DNA from: Bacteriovoracia bacterium
GTDB taxonomy: Bacteria > Bdellovibrionota > Bacteriovoracia > Bacteriovoracales > Bacteriovoracaceae
NCBI GenBank assembly: GCA_030431635.1
Contig: JAUIIL010000002.1
Location: 418,587 to 482,586, forward strand
DNA: 64,000 nt
Direction: 5' to 3'
Shown here in pieces: positions 45,352-56,675 of this stretch (position 1 is the stretch's first letter; every line of letters begins with the position of its first letter). The notes beneath the pieces are model-generated. The model did no database searches and had not been told where the DNA came from. It worked only from the letters and a program-made list of their open reading frames with translations. The position numbers and the translations under genes were made by a program.

Positions 45352-47481
45352 ATGGCCGGACCTAAAGTAAAAAAGAAAAGAGTAAAGAAGACTAAAAAAG
45401 CTTATGGATATAGTGGTCTTAAGCACGAGAATTATCTTAATAGAGAATTTTCGTGGCTTGAGTTTAATGACAGAGTTTTATTTGAAGCAGGAGACAAGCA
45501 AAATCCTCTTTTAGAAAGAATCAGGTTCTTGAGTATCTTCACTTCTAACCAAGATGAGTTTGTTATGAAAAGAGTGGGAGGGCTGCGCGAGCAGATCTCT
45601 GCTGGCTACTCTTCTCTTAGTATTGATGGTCTAACTCCTCAGAAACAGCTTGATAGTATTAGAGAAAAACTAAAGAGTAATACCAAGAAGCAGAACGAAA
45701 TTTTTAACTCACTTATTCCAGAGTTAAGCGAGCAGGGAATTGAAATTCTTAGTTGGGCAAAGTTAAGTGCTGAAGAAAAAAGAATTGCCAATAATTACTT
45801 TAAGTCTGATGTTTTTCCTGTGCTTACTCCTTTATCTGTTGATCCGGGGCATCCTTTCCCTTTTATTTCAAATCTCTCTCTCTCCCTTGGTGTAAAATTA
45901 AAAAATCCAAACAAAGAGGACAGTATCTCTTTTTCAAGAGTTAAAATACCAGATGTTCTATCTCCTTTGATGAAATTGCCGGCGAAAGGAAAAATTACCG
46001 ATCGCTTTGTGATGTTGGGAGAAATTATTGAAAATAATCTTTCACTTCTTTTTCCAGGAATGGAAATTCTGAACGTAATGATTTTCAGAGTAACAAGGAA
46101 TGCTGACCTGGCCCATGACGACGAGGATGCTGAGGATTTGCTTGAAGTTGTCGAAGAGAGTTTAAGAGAAAGACGATTTGCTGATTGTATACGGCTTGAG
46201 TACAAGAAAATTGATAAATGGATGGTTAAGTTTCTCAAACGAGAGCTTGATTTAAATGATGATGATATTTATGAAGTCGATAATTTAATTGATTTTACAA
46301 GGCTTAAACCTCTACTTGAACTTGATAGACCTGAATTGAAATATAAGACATGGGTTTCAGTGACTCCTGAACCTCTGTTGAACGAACCCGACTATCAAAT
46401 TTTTAATAAAATAAAAGAAAATGATATTCTTGTTCATCATCCCTATGAGAGCTTTGCTTTAAGTGTGGAGAAATTTATCACGAGTGCTGCGGTTGATCCT
46501 AATGTCCTTGCAATTAAAATGACTTTATATAGAACGGAAGCAAGATCTCCTATCGTGAGGGCCCTTATGAGGGCCGCCAATAATGGGAAACAAGTTGTTT
46601 GTCTCATTGAACTCAAAGCAAGGTTTGACGAGCAAAGAAATATCTATTGGGCCCAAAAATTAGAAGAAGCTGGAGTTCACGTTGTTTATGGAATTTTAGG
46701 ATTAAAAACTCATACTAAAATTTCTATGGTTGTCAGAAAAGAGAAAAAAAATCAAATTTCAACATATGCTCATATTGGAACCGGAAACTATAACTCTCAA
46801 ACAGCAAATATATATACCGATTTAAGTTTACTTACATCTAATAAAGAAATTTGTTCTGAAATTATTGAAGTATTTAATTATATAACTGGTAAATCTCTTA
46901 AGACTGATTATAAGAAACTACTAGTTGCTCCTTTGAATATGAAATCAACATTCTTAACAATGATTAAAAAAGAGATTAAAAATAAAAAAGAAGGCAAGCC
47001 TGCTTATATTTACGCTAAAATGAACCAACTTGAAGACCTCACTATTATTGATGCTTTATATGAAGCCTCTCAAGCGGGTGTTAAGGTGGATTTAGTCGTG
47101 AGAGGCTTTTGCTGTCTCAAGCCTGGCATTAAAGGCTTGAGTGATAATATTAGTGTTAAATCGATTGTGGGGAGATTTCTAGAGCACTCCCGAACTTATT
47201 TTTTCGCCTCAGGCTTTGAAAATAAAGAACAAGGGAGTCTTTATATTGGCTCTGCTGATTGGATGCATAGAAATCTTCATAATAGAGTTGAGGTCATAGT
47301 GCCGATACTCAATGAAGTGGCAAAAAAGAAATGCCTCCATTTTATAGAGCTCACCCTTGCCGATAAAAGTTTGAGTTGGGAACTAAAGAATGATGGGAGA
47401 TACGAAAAAAGTTCTCCTACCAAGAGTGGATTAAATCTCCACCTTGAAATGATGCGCGCAGTTTCTCAACCTAACAACTAA
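45352..47481 (+). CDS. ppk: Polyphosphate kinase 1
   Basis: 709 residues from the ATG at 45352 (AGAGA upstream). It makes polyphosphate from ATP. The N-terminal domain opens YLNREFSWLEFNDRVL; the catalytic half has the autophosphorylated His in AHIGTGNYN and a later conserved His in EHSRTY. An unusually Lys-rich N-terminal tail (KVKKKRVKKTKK) precedes the fold. The gene faces ppx, and the stops overlap by 4 bp, so synthesis and breakdown enzymes are side by side. Confidence 0.95.
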   Translation: MAGPKVKKKRVKKTKKAYGYSGLKHENYLNREFSWLEFNDRVLFEAGDKQNPLLERIRFLSIFTSNQDEFVMKRVGGLREQISAGYSSLSIDGLTPQKQLDSIREKLKSNTKKQNEIFNSLIPELSEQGIEILSWAKLSAEEKRIANNYFKSDVFPVLTPLSVDPGHPFPFISNLSLSLGVKLKNPNKEDSISFSRVKIPDVLSPLMKLPAKGKITDRFVMLGEIIENNLSLLFPGMEILNVMIFRVTRNADLAHDDEDAEDLLEVVEESLRERRFADCIRLEYKKIDKWMVKFLKRELDLNDDDIYEVDNLIDFTRLKPLLELDRPELKYKTWVSVTPEPLLNEPDYQIFNKIKENDILVHHPYESFALSVEKFITSAAVDPNVLAIKMTLYRTEARSPIVRALMRAANNGKQVVCLIELKARFDEQRNIYWAQKLEEAGVHVVYGILGLKTHTKISMVVRKEKKNQISTYAHIGTGNYNSQTANIYTDLSLLTSNKEICSEIIEVFNYITGKSLKTDYKKLLVAPLNMKSTFLTMIKKEIKNKKEGKPAYIYAKMNQLEDLTIIDALYEASQAGVKVDLVVRGFCCLKPGIKGLSDNISVKSIVGRFLEHSRTYFFASGFENKEQGSLYIGSADWMHRNLHNRVEVIVPILNEVAKKKCLHFIELTLADKSLSWELKNDGRYEKSSPTKSGLNLHLEMMRAVSQPNN

Positions 47482-48368
47482 TCTACCATTGATAAAAGAA
47501 TTCCTTCTTTCAGTCCAACATCGGGGAGGAGGATTTTAGGTGTATGCAAACGGGCCAGAATAGATTTAATGATATAAGTAGCAGGGATAATAACATCAGC
47601 TCTGTCTCTTCTCATTTGATATAGGCGAATTCTTTCTTCAAAAGTATGTTTGGCAAGGACGTTATAAATTTTTTCGATATCTTTATAAGAAGCAAACTTG
47701 TCTGAATCTTTGCGAAGAATTTTCTTTCTCAACTTTCCCATTCTTCGAAGGTTTCCTCCCGTTCCAATGGCAAATTCTATTTCATGGATATTAATTTTCT
47801 TCCTTAAGTAGTTCTCGATTTGAAATGTTTCATCTTCAATTAAAGATTCCATTTTTCTCATATTCTTCTCTTGCAGAAGTCTCAGCGTTCCAATATTAAA
47901 ACTGCGAGTGGCCATAACAAGATTATTTTTGACTATTGTTATTTCAGTGCTCCCTCCACCGATATCAATAAGAAGAGCTTCTCGGTGGCTTAGAGCAATA
48001 GCTGAAGAAACAGCTTGTTGGATAAGTTTGGCCTCTTGAAGTCCACTAATAATTTGGACGTTGAGACCTGATATATTTTTAATTCTTTGAACAAGACTAC
48101 TTGAGTTTTTAGCATCTCTTAGAGCACTCGTTGCACAAATCTTAACTTCTTCGACACCAAAGCGATCAAAAAGACGCAGAAGCTTAACAAAAGTTATTTC
48201 AGCATATTTGAGCTTATCTTCAGATATTTTTCCGACTCTAAAAACCTCTTCTCCTATTCGAAGTGGCTCACGAAGTTGGTGAACAATATGCAATTTCTGT
48301 CTTTTGACGACTGCAATACTTGAACGTAAGGCATTAGAGCCTATATCTATGGCCGCGATAGTTGTCAT
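47478..48368 (-). CDS. Exopolyphosphatase / pppGpp phosphohydrolase, Ppx/GppA family
   Basis: 296 residues. ASKHA phosphate-binding loops are AAIDIGSNALR near the start and LLIDIGGGSTEI at about 135-146. It lacks the C-terminal HD-like domain of E. coli Ppx, so it is the short Ppx/GppA form. It releases phosphate from polyphosphate or hydrolyses pppGpp; which one cannot be told. Convergent with ppk. Confidence 0.9.
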   Translation of the reverse strand: MTTIAAIDIGSNALRSSIAVVKRQKLHIVHQLREPLRIGEEVFRVGKISEDKLKYAEITFVKLLRLFDRFGVEEVKICATSALRDAKNSSSLVQRIKNISGLNVQIISGLQEAKLIQQAVSSAIALSHREALLIDIGGGSTEITIVKNNLVMATRSFNIGTLRLLQEKNMRKMESLIEDETFQIENYLRKKINIHEIEFAIGTGGNLRRMGKLRKKILRKDSDKFASYKDIEKIYNVLAKHTFEERIRLYQMRRDRADVIIPATYIIKSILARLHTPKILLPDVGLKEGILLSMVD

Positions 48369-48454
48369 GAGTTGAGTTTATAGAAGAACTTAGGAAAATA
48401 AAAGTTCTTCGTAATAAATATCGCTATTTTCTGAAGATTAGATATGATAAAAAG

Positions 48455-49033
48455 ATGAGTGATATCGTTAAATCTTATCTTTTAGAGCTTGGTTCTGATA
48501 AATTTGGGCTTTTTACTCAAAGCTTAATTATTATTATTTGCACATTTATCCTTGAAGATCCCACAACTCTTTACGTTGGACATTTAATTGAAAAAGGGCA
48601 ACTTCATTATTATCACGGCTTTTTCTCTCTTATGTTAGGGATAAGTTTAGGTGATTTTTATCTCTATTTAATTGGGCGCTTCTTTGGTAGTAAAAAATTC
48701 AAATGGTTGGATAAAATTCAGAACGTTAAAACTCATCCCTATTTTCTTTTATTCATAGCAAGATTTGTTCCAGGGATGAGAATTACCTTTTACCCTTATA
48801 TGGGATTAATTAAAGTACCTTTTACTATTTTTATTATCATTAATGTTCTCTCATCGATTATTTGGAGTGCTCTTCTTATTGAAGGAGCCGGTCTCATTTC
48901 AGAAAAACTTAGAAATTATCCTTACTATTATTATATTTTTTTTATTATTTTATTTTTCATATTGGAATATTTCTTAAAAAAACTAGTGAAGGGAAAAATA
49001 CTCGCGAAACATTCTGAAAATATCAATGAGTGA
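48455..49033 (+). CDS. DedA-family (SNARE-associated) membrane protein
   Basis: 192 residues with five to six hydrophobic helices. The family motif appears as FIARFVPGMR (F.xRFxPGxR), preceded by GDFYLYLIGR. DedA proteins act as lipid scramblases or flippases (undecaprenyl phosphate, phosphatidylethanolamine) and need proton motive force. The last 51 bp overlap the convergent ATP-grasp gene, both reading as coding. Confidence 0.88.
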   Translation: MSDIVKSYLLELGSDKFGLFTQSLIIIICTFILEDPTTLYVGHLIEKGQLHYYHGFFSLMLGISLGDFYLYLIGRFFGSKKFKWLDKIQNVKTHPYFLLFIARFVPGMRITFYPYMGLIKVPFTIFIIINVLSSIIWSALLIEGAGLISEKLRNYPYYYYIFFIILFFILEYFLKKLVKGKILAKHSENINE

Positions 49034-50125
49034 GGACGGAGAGTGTCCTTTTTTTTTATTCTCCAGAGCAATTTCATAGGCCCAACTCCAATGCTTAAGA
49101 AGATCTCTCCAGGCTTCAAAAAGAGAATAGGAAGGATCGTAAATATGCCCAGGCTCTCCGAAAAGACCGTTAAGTTCAAGGATTTTAATAGTCTTGCCTT
49201 TTTGAAAAGTTTCGAGATCAGAAGCCTTAATATCAAAGCGACCATAATAAAATTCTGGGAGTTCGTTCACTAACTGAGAAAAAAACTGAGTTAACTCAGG
49301 AGTTAAAAGATGATTACTATTAAGAAAAGCCGTTCCTCTTGAATGGTTGGCAATAGGTTCAATAATAAAAATTTCTTGAAATGCTAATATTTCATTCCAA
49401 GGATGTTTTGGATAAATTTTTTGAATTTTTTCACTTAAAAAATAGTAGCGAGGATTATCTTTCACAAGTTCTAAAAGTGTTTTTTGACCATCTCCGTAAA
49501 CTTGAAAAAGTCCTTTTGTCGTAATGGAAGTAATCTGGAGAGATTTCCCTGGTCTTTTCACAACAAAGACTCCTGCTTCAAAACCATCCTTCAAATATTC
49601 TTGTAAATGAAAGTCAGAGTTTGCGTTATGAGTAAGATAATATTTAAGGTCAGGTTCACTTTGAATAATACGGATGTTATCTCCACGCTCTCCGATATCA
49701 GGTTTGGCAATGATAGGGTAATTCATGGAATAAGACTTCAACTTTTCAATGATAACTTCTAGAGAATCAGATTTTGAGAAATAAATAGTTTTAGGAAAGT
49801 GAAGTGAAGGAATAAAACTGTTAATTTCTTTTTTTGATTCAAGCAGGGCCCCACTATGTTTAATCATAGGGTTCGTCGCTGTAAGAAGTAAGAAGTTTCT
49901 GTGCTTTAGGGATTTAAAAAAAACATAAATAATGACAGGAGAATAAAAAAACCAATAGGACCAATATTCATAATGGGTAAACCTATGAAGGTAATGCGCA
50001 ACAGCTCTTTTGATTTCGTAAAACCGAGAGAGGAGTGAACATGTCCTATCAGTTGCAGTAAATTGGCCCAAAAAGAACTCCGATTTGTCTTGAGATAAGT
50101 GAGCAATGACACTGGAGTATGGCAT
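48983..50125 (-). CDS. ATP-grasp domain protein
   Basis: 380 residues. The ATP-grasp signs are IIAKPDIGERGDNIRI (about 137-152), the FHLQEYLKDG segment, the RGTAF / GRFDIKASD catalytic stretch and IKILELNGLFGEPGH (metal-binding Glu and Asn). It has an N-terminal hydrophobic helix near 58-70. It resembles ligases of the D-Ala-D-Ala / alpha-L-glutamate class in layout; the substrate is unknown. Converges on the DedA-like gene. Confidence 0.8.
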   Translation of the reverse strand: MPYSSVIAHLSQDKSEFFLGQFTATDRTCSLLSRFYEIKRAVAHYLHRFTHYEYWSYWFFYSPVIIYVFFKSLKHRNFLLLTATNPMIKHSGALLESKKEINSFIPSLHFPKTIYFSKSDSLEVIIEKLKSYSMNYPIIAKPDIGERGDNIRIIQSEPDLKYYLTHNANSDFHLQEYLKDGFEAGVFVVKRPGKSLQITSITTKGLFQVYGDGQKTLLELVKDNPRYYFLSEKIQKIYPKHPWNEILAFQEIFIIEPIANHSRGTAFLNSNHLLTPELTQFFSQLVNELPEFYYGRFDIKASDLETFQKGKTIKILELNGLFGEPGHIYDPSYSLFEAWRDLLKHWSWAYEIALENKKKGHSPSSLIDIFRMFREYFSLH

Positions 50126-50216
50126 AAAATCCTTATTTTGACTTGTAAGAGAGAGAAAATATTTTCATAATGTTGTGAGCATTAGGATAATACATCGAGT
50201 AAAAAAAGGAGAAACA

Positions 50217-51059
50217 ATGAGTAAAGAACTTGGATTTATAGGTGGCTCTGGAGTCTATCAAGTTGAAGGTATGAAAATTGTTGAAGAAAGAGAGATTAAA
50301 ACTCCTTTTGGAACTCCCAGTGCACCTTTGACAAAACTTGATTATGAAGGACATCAATTCTGGTTTCTGGCCAGACACGGACGCGGTCATACTTTTACCC
50401 CAAGTGAAGTTAATTACAGGGCCAATATTTTTGCACTCAAAAGTGTAGGGGTTGAATATCTTGTTTCTATATCAGCAGTTGGCTCCTTAAGAGAAGATTT
50501 ACCCCCAACCACTTTCTTTCTCCCTGATCAATTTATTGACTGGACCAAAGGGATAAGAAAGAGAAGCTTTTTTGGAGAGGGAGCAGTTGGGCATGTATCA
50601 GCGGCTTACCCCATAGAAAAACAACTTCAGGATAAAATTTATCAGGCATGTTTGAGCGCAAATGTTTCGGCCAAAAAAGATGGTTCATATATTTGTATTG
50701 AGGGCCCACAGTTTTCCTCCAGGGCAGAGTCAGAGCTTTACCGTTCATTTGGTGCAAGTGTTATTGGAATGACAAATGTTCCTGAAGCTTACCTTGCTAA
50801 AGAAGCGGGAATGGCCTATGCCACTATGGCCATGGTGACAGATTATGATTGCTGGAAAGAAGAGCACTGTACTGTCGAAGAAATTATGAAAGTCGTCAAA
50901 ACAAATACCACAATGGCCCAAGAGGTAATTAAAAACTTAGTTCCTCTTATCTGTGAAGACTTATTCAGTTTTGAAAAAGAAAATGCTCATGCTGTAATGA
51001 CTAACCCAGATAAAATCCCTAACTCTCGCCAAGAGATCTTGGATGTTTTACTTCGCTAG
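50217..51059 (+). CDS. mtnP: S-methyl-5'-thioadenosine phosphorylase
   Basis: 280 residues from the ATG at 50217 (AAAAGGAG upstream). It cleaves methylthioadenosine to adenine and methylthioribose-1-phosphate in methionine salvage. Motifs: GFIGGSGVY at the start, FLARHGRGH, CIEGPQFSSRAE, and MTNVPEAYLAKEAGM near the purine pocket. The SAV motif near residue 95 (VSISAVGSLRE) fits the MTAP branch rather than PNP. Confidence 0.93.
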   Translation: MSKELGFIGGSGVYQVEGMKIVEEREIKTPFGTPSAPLTKLDYEGHQFWFLARHGRGHTFTPSEVNYRANIFALKSVGVEYLVSISAVGSLREDLPPTTFFLPDQFIDWTKGIRKRSFFGEGAVGHVSAAYPIEKQLQDKIYQACLSANVSAKKDGSYICIEGPQFSSRAESELYRSFGASVIGMTNVPEAYLAKEAGMAYATMAMVTDYDCWKEEHCTVEEIMKVVKTNTTMAQEVIKNLVPLICEDLFSFEKENAHAVMTNPDKIPNSRQEILDVLLR

Positions 51060-53158
51060 CCATTTTTCAGATTGATTTCTACTCGTTTCAAACGCCCATC
51101 ACCAAGCGAAGTGGTTGTTACACTTTGATCAGAGTCAAGATATTGGTGAATAATTCTTCTTTGAGCAGGAGTTAACTCCTCACTTTGAGCAGGGGAGCCG
51201 GTATTGATAACTTGTTGTTTAAGTTCTTTCGCTAATTCTTCCATGGCTTTTTCTTCTTCAGCAGACATTGGAGCTCTCTTTTGGAAAGTACTGTTTTCAC
51301 CATGACGTGGTTTTCTACTTCTCTCACTATTTCTTTCATTATTTCTTTCATTATTTCTTGAAGAGTTTTTAGAACCAGCTAGCTCTACATGAATTTTAGT
51401 ACCTGGCTTTAAAGTCACTTTTCTCATAACATAAAGTTTAATAATAGATTCAAACGCTCTTAAAAGTTCATTTCCGTTCTTTCTTAAAAGTCCTTCATCT
51501 TTTCCTGAAAAAATAACTTTGACATTAGGTTCTTTATAAAAAACTTTAACATAAATTTCGAGATGAGCTTTCTTCATCAACTCAATGAGATAAGGGAGTA
51601 AGATTTTTTTGAAAATAGGTTTGATGAAAAACTTATATTTGATTGTTCTAGGTCCTACGATCAAAAATTTTCTTCTTCCTTTCTCTAAAATATCGTGACC
51701 AAGTAAAGCATTGTCTTTTAAGTTAAAATAATGAATAGCTTCTTGTTGAGCAGTCATAAGCGAAGAGTTTGTTGTGATGAAAGTTCTAGTGTCTGTTTTC
51801 ATGGTGAGATCCTTTTTTTCAACCGGCGGGTTTTGAGTTTTGGGCCTTGAAGCCTCTTTGTTGGTTATTGTTTTTTCTGAATCAGTAGTCTTTGACGTTT
51901 GTTTTTTTCTTGGACTCTTTTCTCGCAGCTGTTTTTCAGCTCTTGGTCTAAGTGTCTTTGAATCAATATAAGGTTTTTTAGGAACATCAGTAGCAAAGTC
52001 GTCGTCTTTAATATCAAGTTTAGGGATTTTACTTTCAATAACTTTGTAAATTCCTTCAAGATGATCACAATCTTCATAAGCACATAAACTAATAGCTATT
52101 CCCTTTTGACCTGCTCGACCTGTTCTTCCGATACGGTGGACATAGTTAGCAGATTCAGAAGGGAGATCGTAGTTAACAACAAGGTTAACATCTTTAATAT
52201 CTAGACCTCTTGCGGCCACGTCAGTGCAGACAAGAGTCGTGATTTCTTTTGCTCTGAAATCAGCAAGAAGCTTCGTTCTTTTATTTTGCGAAAGGCTCCC
52301 AGATATGGGCATGGCCTTAAAGCCAGCTAGTCTTAACCACTCAGCAACGAGGTGAGTTTGAAACTGAGTATTGCAAAAAACGATAGTGTAAGCATCCTCT
52401 TTATCTCTGAGTAGTTTAACTAGATAAGGGAATTTTTCAGCTTGCTCCATCATTGCAAGGTGATGATCAAGGTGCTCAACCAGTAGACTATCTTCATTGA
52501 GCTTTATTTCTTCAGGTTCTGAATGAAATTTATAAGCAACTCTTAAAACATCTTGGTTACTTGTAGCAGAGACCATAATGAGCTGCCTGCTTTGAGGAAT
52601 CAATCTCAAAACAAACTCGATATCCTTTTGAAAGCCCATATCAAACAATCGATCGGCTTCGTCAAAAACAATCCCTTTGCATTTTGAGAAATTTATATCT
52701 CTTCTTTTGGCCAAGTCTACAAGTCTGCCAGGGGTTGCAACCAAAACATGAGCTCCTTCAAGAATAAGCTCTTTTTGCTTCTCTATATTCTCCCCGCCAA
52801 TAATACTAATTGATTTAAGGCCAAGGTCCTGAGCAAGAATATTAAAAACTTTGTGAGTTTGCTGAGCGAGCTCTCTAGTTGGACTTAAAACAATGTAGAG
52901 TGGGAAAGAAGGCTCCACATTCTCCATTTCTTGGGAGTCCAAAAGCTGTTGGATAATAGGGATGGCAAAAGCTCCGGTTTTCCCGCTTCCAGTCTCAGCT
53001 TGAGCGAAAATATCTTTACCTGCTAAAATTGCTGGAATAGTTGCTTCTTGAACAGGTGAAGCTTTTTCGAAACCATTTTTACTTAAAGCATTAAGTAAAT
53101 CAGGGTGAAGGCCAATTTCATTAAAATGTACTGTCGTCTCTATTTTTGTGTCCGTAGC
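51056..53158 (-). CDS. DEAD-box RNA helicase fused to KH and R3H-like domains (start unclear)
   Basis: About 700 residues. Helicase core: Q motif ASPVQEATIP, Walker A AETGSGKT, PTREL, ATPGR, DEAD (VFDEADRLFD), SAT, then the second RecA domain with VARGLD and HRIGRTGRAG. A basic linker follows. A Jag-like KH stretch (KVIFSGKDEGLLRKNGNEL) and a final R3H-like segment (ERLTP-type AQRRIIHQYL...SLGDGRLKRV) close the protein. The frame is open upstream only to a TAA at 53159-53161 and contains no ATG, GTG or TTG before the Q motif, so the true start is a rare codon (ATA 53143, ACG or ATT 53116) or a base is missing. The end given is the edge of the open frame. Confidence 0.85.
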   Translation of the reverse strand, partial: ATDTKIETTVHFNEIGLHPDLLNALSKNGFEKASPVQEATIPAILAGKDIFAQAETGSGKTGAFAIPIIQQLLDSQEMENVEPSFPLYIVLSPTRELAQQTHKVFNILAQDLGLKSISIIGGENIEKQKELILEGAHVLVATPGRLVDLAKRRDINFSKCKGIVFDEADRLFDMGFQKDIEFVLRLIPQSRQLIMVSATSNQDVLRVAYKFHSEPEEIKLNEDSLLVEHLDHHLAMMEQAEKFPYLVKLLRDKEDAYTIVFCNTQFQTHLVAEWLRLAGFKAMPISGSLSQNKRTKLLADFRAKEITTLVCTDVAARGLDIKDVNLVVNYDLPSESANYVHRIGRTGRAGQKGIAISLCAYEDCDHLEGIYKVIESKIPKLDIKDDDFATDVPKKPYIDSKTLRPRAEKQLREKSPRKKQTSKTTDSEKTITNKEASRPKTQNPPVEKKDLTMKTDTRTFITTNSSLMTAQQEAIHYFNLKDNALLGHDILEKGRRKFLIVGPRTIKYKFFIKPIFKKILLPYLIELMKKAHLEIYVKVFYKEPNVKVIFSGKDEGLLRKNGNELLRAFESIIKLYVMRKVTLKPGTKIHVELAGSKNSSRNNERNNERNSERSRKPRHGENSTFQKRAPMSAEEEKAMEELAKELKQQVINTGSPAQSEELTPAQRRIIHQYLDSDQSVTTTSLGDGRLKRVEINLKNG

Positions 53159-53211
53159 TTAATTTTTTTTATAGAACTCTTTCTAATATAAAATCAAATG
53201 ATCGTATAGCT

Positions 53212-53832
53212 TTAAGTCATCAATTTACTTATTTTTACTCGCCGCTTCCTTGCTAAAAGGTGAGCTTCTACCATGTATTGAAGGTTTTTCATTAAAGCTT
53301 GCTCAAAAATGGTCCCTTCAATGATTCCAAGCGCATAGGCAATTGCCTCATGGGTACATAACCCATAATCATATTTTTGTTTTCTTAAAAAATAATGACT
53401 TACTTGTTTAGAGGGAAGCTTAACCATGATGCATTCTCTTAATTTACTCTCTCTTCTTTGCAGGTTTTTTGTTTGCCTCCAGGTACCATCAGGAACGATG
53501 AGTTGGACTGGTTTTTTTAGAGCTTGAATAAACTCTCTCGTAAGTTCATGGGCATCCTCTCCTGGATAGAGGTAAAGGGGAGTGTATTTTTCCTCATTAA
53601 TGAAAGAAGGGGAGAAAGAAATCTCTTTGTCTCCACGGATGTGAATATTGAGTTTTTTTAAACTTAATTTTGCCAGTGTCGCGCTTGAGCTTGTGAGTGC
53701 AACTTCAGATTTATGCATAATAATATCAATAGGAGTTTGATTAGAGAGAAAATGAATTTTAGAACAGTAGCAGTGTTCACTGTTAACTCGGCAGGACGGG
53801 CATCTTTTAAAATAACTCGAGCGGCGTTTCAT
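53212..53832 (-). CDS. DTW-domain protein (tRNA-uridine aminocarboxypropyltransferase-like, TapT)
   Basis: 206 residues. N-terminal zinc motif CPSCRVNSEHCYC (about 11-23), then the name-giving Asp-x-Thr-Trp in PDGTWRQTKN (about 112-121), then CTHEA late in the domain. TapT adds acp3 to U47 of tRNA using SAM. It is translated from an ATG 3 bp after the cupin gene stop, in a run icd - cupin - DTW - helicase. Confidence 0.87.
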   Translation of the reverse strand: MKRRSSYFKRCPSCRVNSEHCYCSKIHFLSNQTPIDIIMHKSEVALTSSSATLAKLSLKKLNIHIRGDKEISFSPSFINEEKYTPLYLYPGEDAHELTREFIQALKKPVQLIVPDGTWRQTKNLQRRESKLRECIMVKLPSKQVSHYFLRKQKYDYGLCTHEAIAYALGIIEGTIFEQALMKNLQYMVEAHLLARKRRVKISKLMT

Positions 53833-53835
53833 TCT

Positions 53836-54318
53836 CTATTGGCGAGTAAGTTCATGAATAATTTGTGTATGTTGCGGATACTGCTCACTCAGAACCTTTC
53901 TTTGTCCTAGTTCAAAGTCTTGAAAATCAAATCCAGGGGCCACCGTGCAACCTACAAAACAGTAGCGAGAACCTTCTAATGGATAAGAAGCAAACCAATG
54001 GCCAGCTTTGACGACATATTGAATTTTTTGACCTTCTAGAAACTGATTCCCTAAAATCGTTTCAATGAGTTCTCCTTGAGGAGATATCTCAACAATTTTC
54101 AACGGGCCACCTTGATAAAAGTGCCACATTTCATCTGAACGTATTCGGTGAAAGCTTGAGAAGTCCTTTTCTTCTAAAAGATAAAAAATAGCGGTGCTCG
54201 TATTTCTATCTCCAGAGAAGTCTTCAAAATAGCTTTTTTGTGGACACCGGTAGGTCTCAACAAAAAAACCACCCTCTGGGTGTTTTTCCATATGAAAGTG
54301 CTCGAGCAGCTTATTCAT
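53836..54318 (-). CDS. Cupin, DUF985 (YML079w-like)
   Basis: 160 residues. Typical DUF985 stretches: HPEGGFFVETYR near the start, STAIFYLLEEKDFSSFHRIRSDEMWHFYQGG in the middle (split over two short segments), and GCTVAPGFDFQDFELG at the end. The family has a jelly-roll fold of unsettled function. It lies 9 bp downstream of icd. Confidence 0.85.
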   Translation of the reverse strand: MNKLLEHFHMEKHPEGGFFVETYRCPQKSYFEDFSGDRNTSTAIFYLLEEKDFSSFHRIRSDEMWHFYQGGPLKIVEISPQGELIETILGNQFLEGQKIQYVVKAGHWFASYPLEGSRYCFVGCTVAPGFDFQDFELGQRKVLSEQYPQHTQIIHELTRQ

Positions 54319-54327
54319 GAGTTCTTA

Positions 54328-56574
<2,247 letters not shown>

Positions 56575-56675
56575 TCAAGAAAGTCTTGGTTAAAAAAAAT
56601 CAATAGCTTAGAAAAAATCTTGTGGAGTGCAATAAATTGCAAAAGCTTTAACGCCTTAAAATTATTGGTTTTTGT

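Noticed and set aside
51325..51362. Tandem 12 bp repeats as a possible CRISPR or mini-satellite
   Set aside because: They encode the NNER repeats of the helicase linker, are too short and have no spacers.
52940..52942. TTG at 52942 as start of the DEAD-box helicase
   Set aside because: It would remove the Q motif and Walker A, which are intact in the same frame just upstream.
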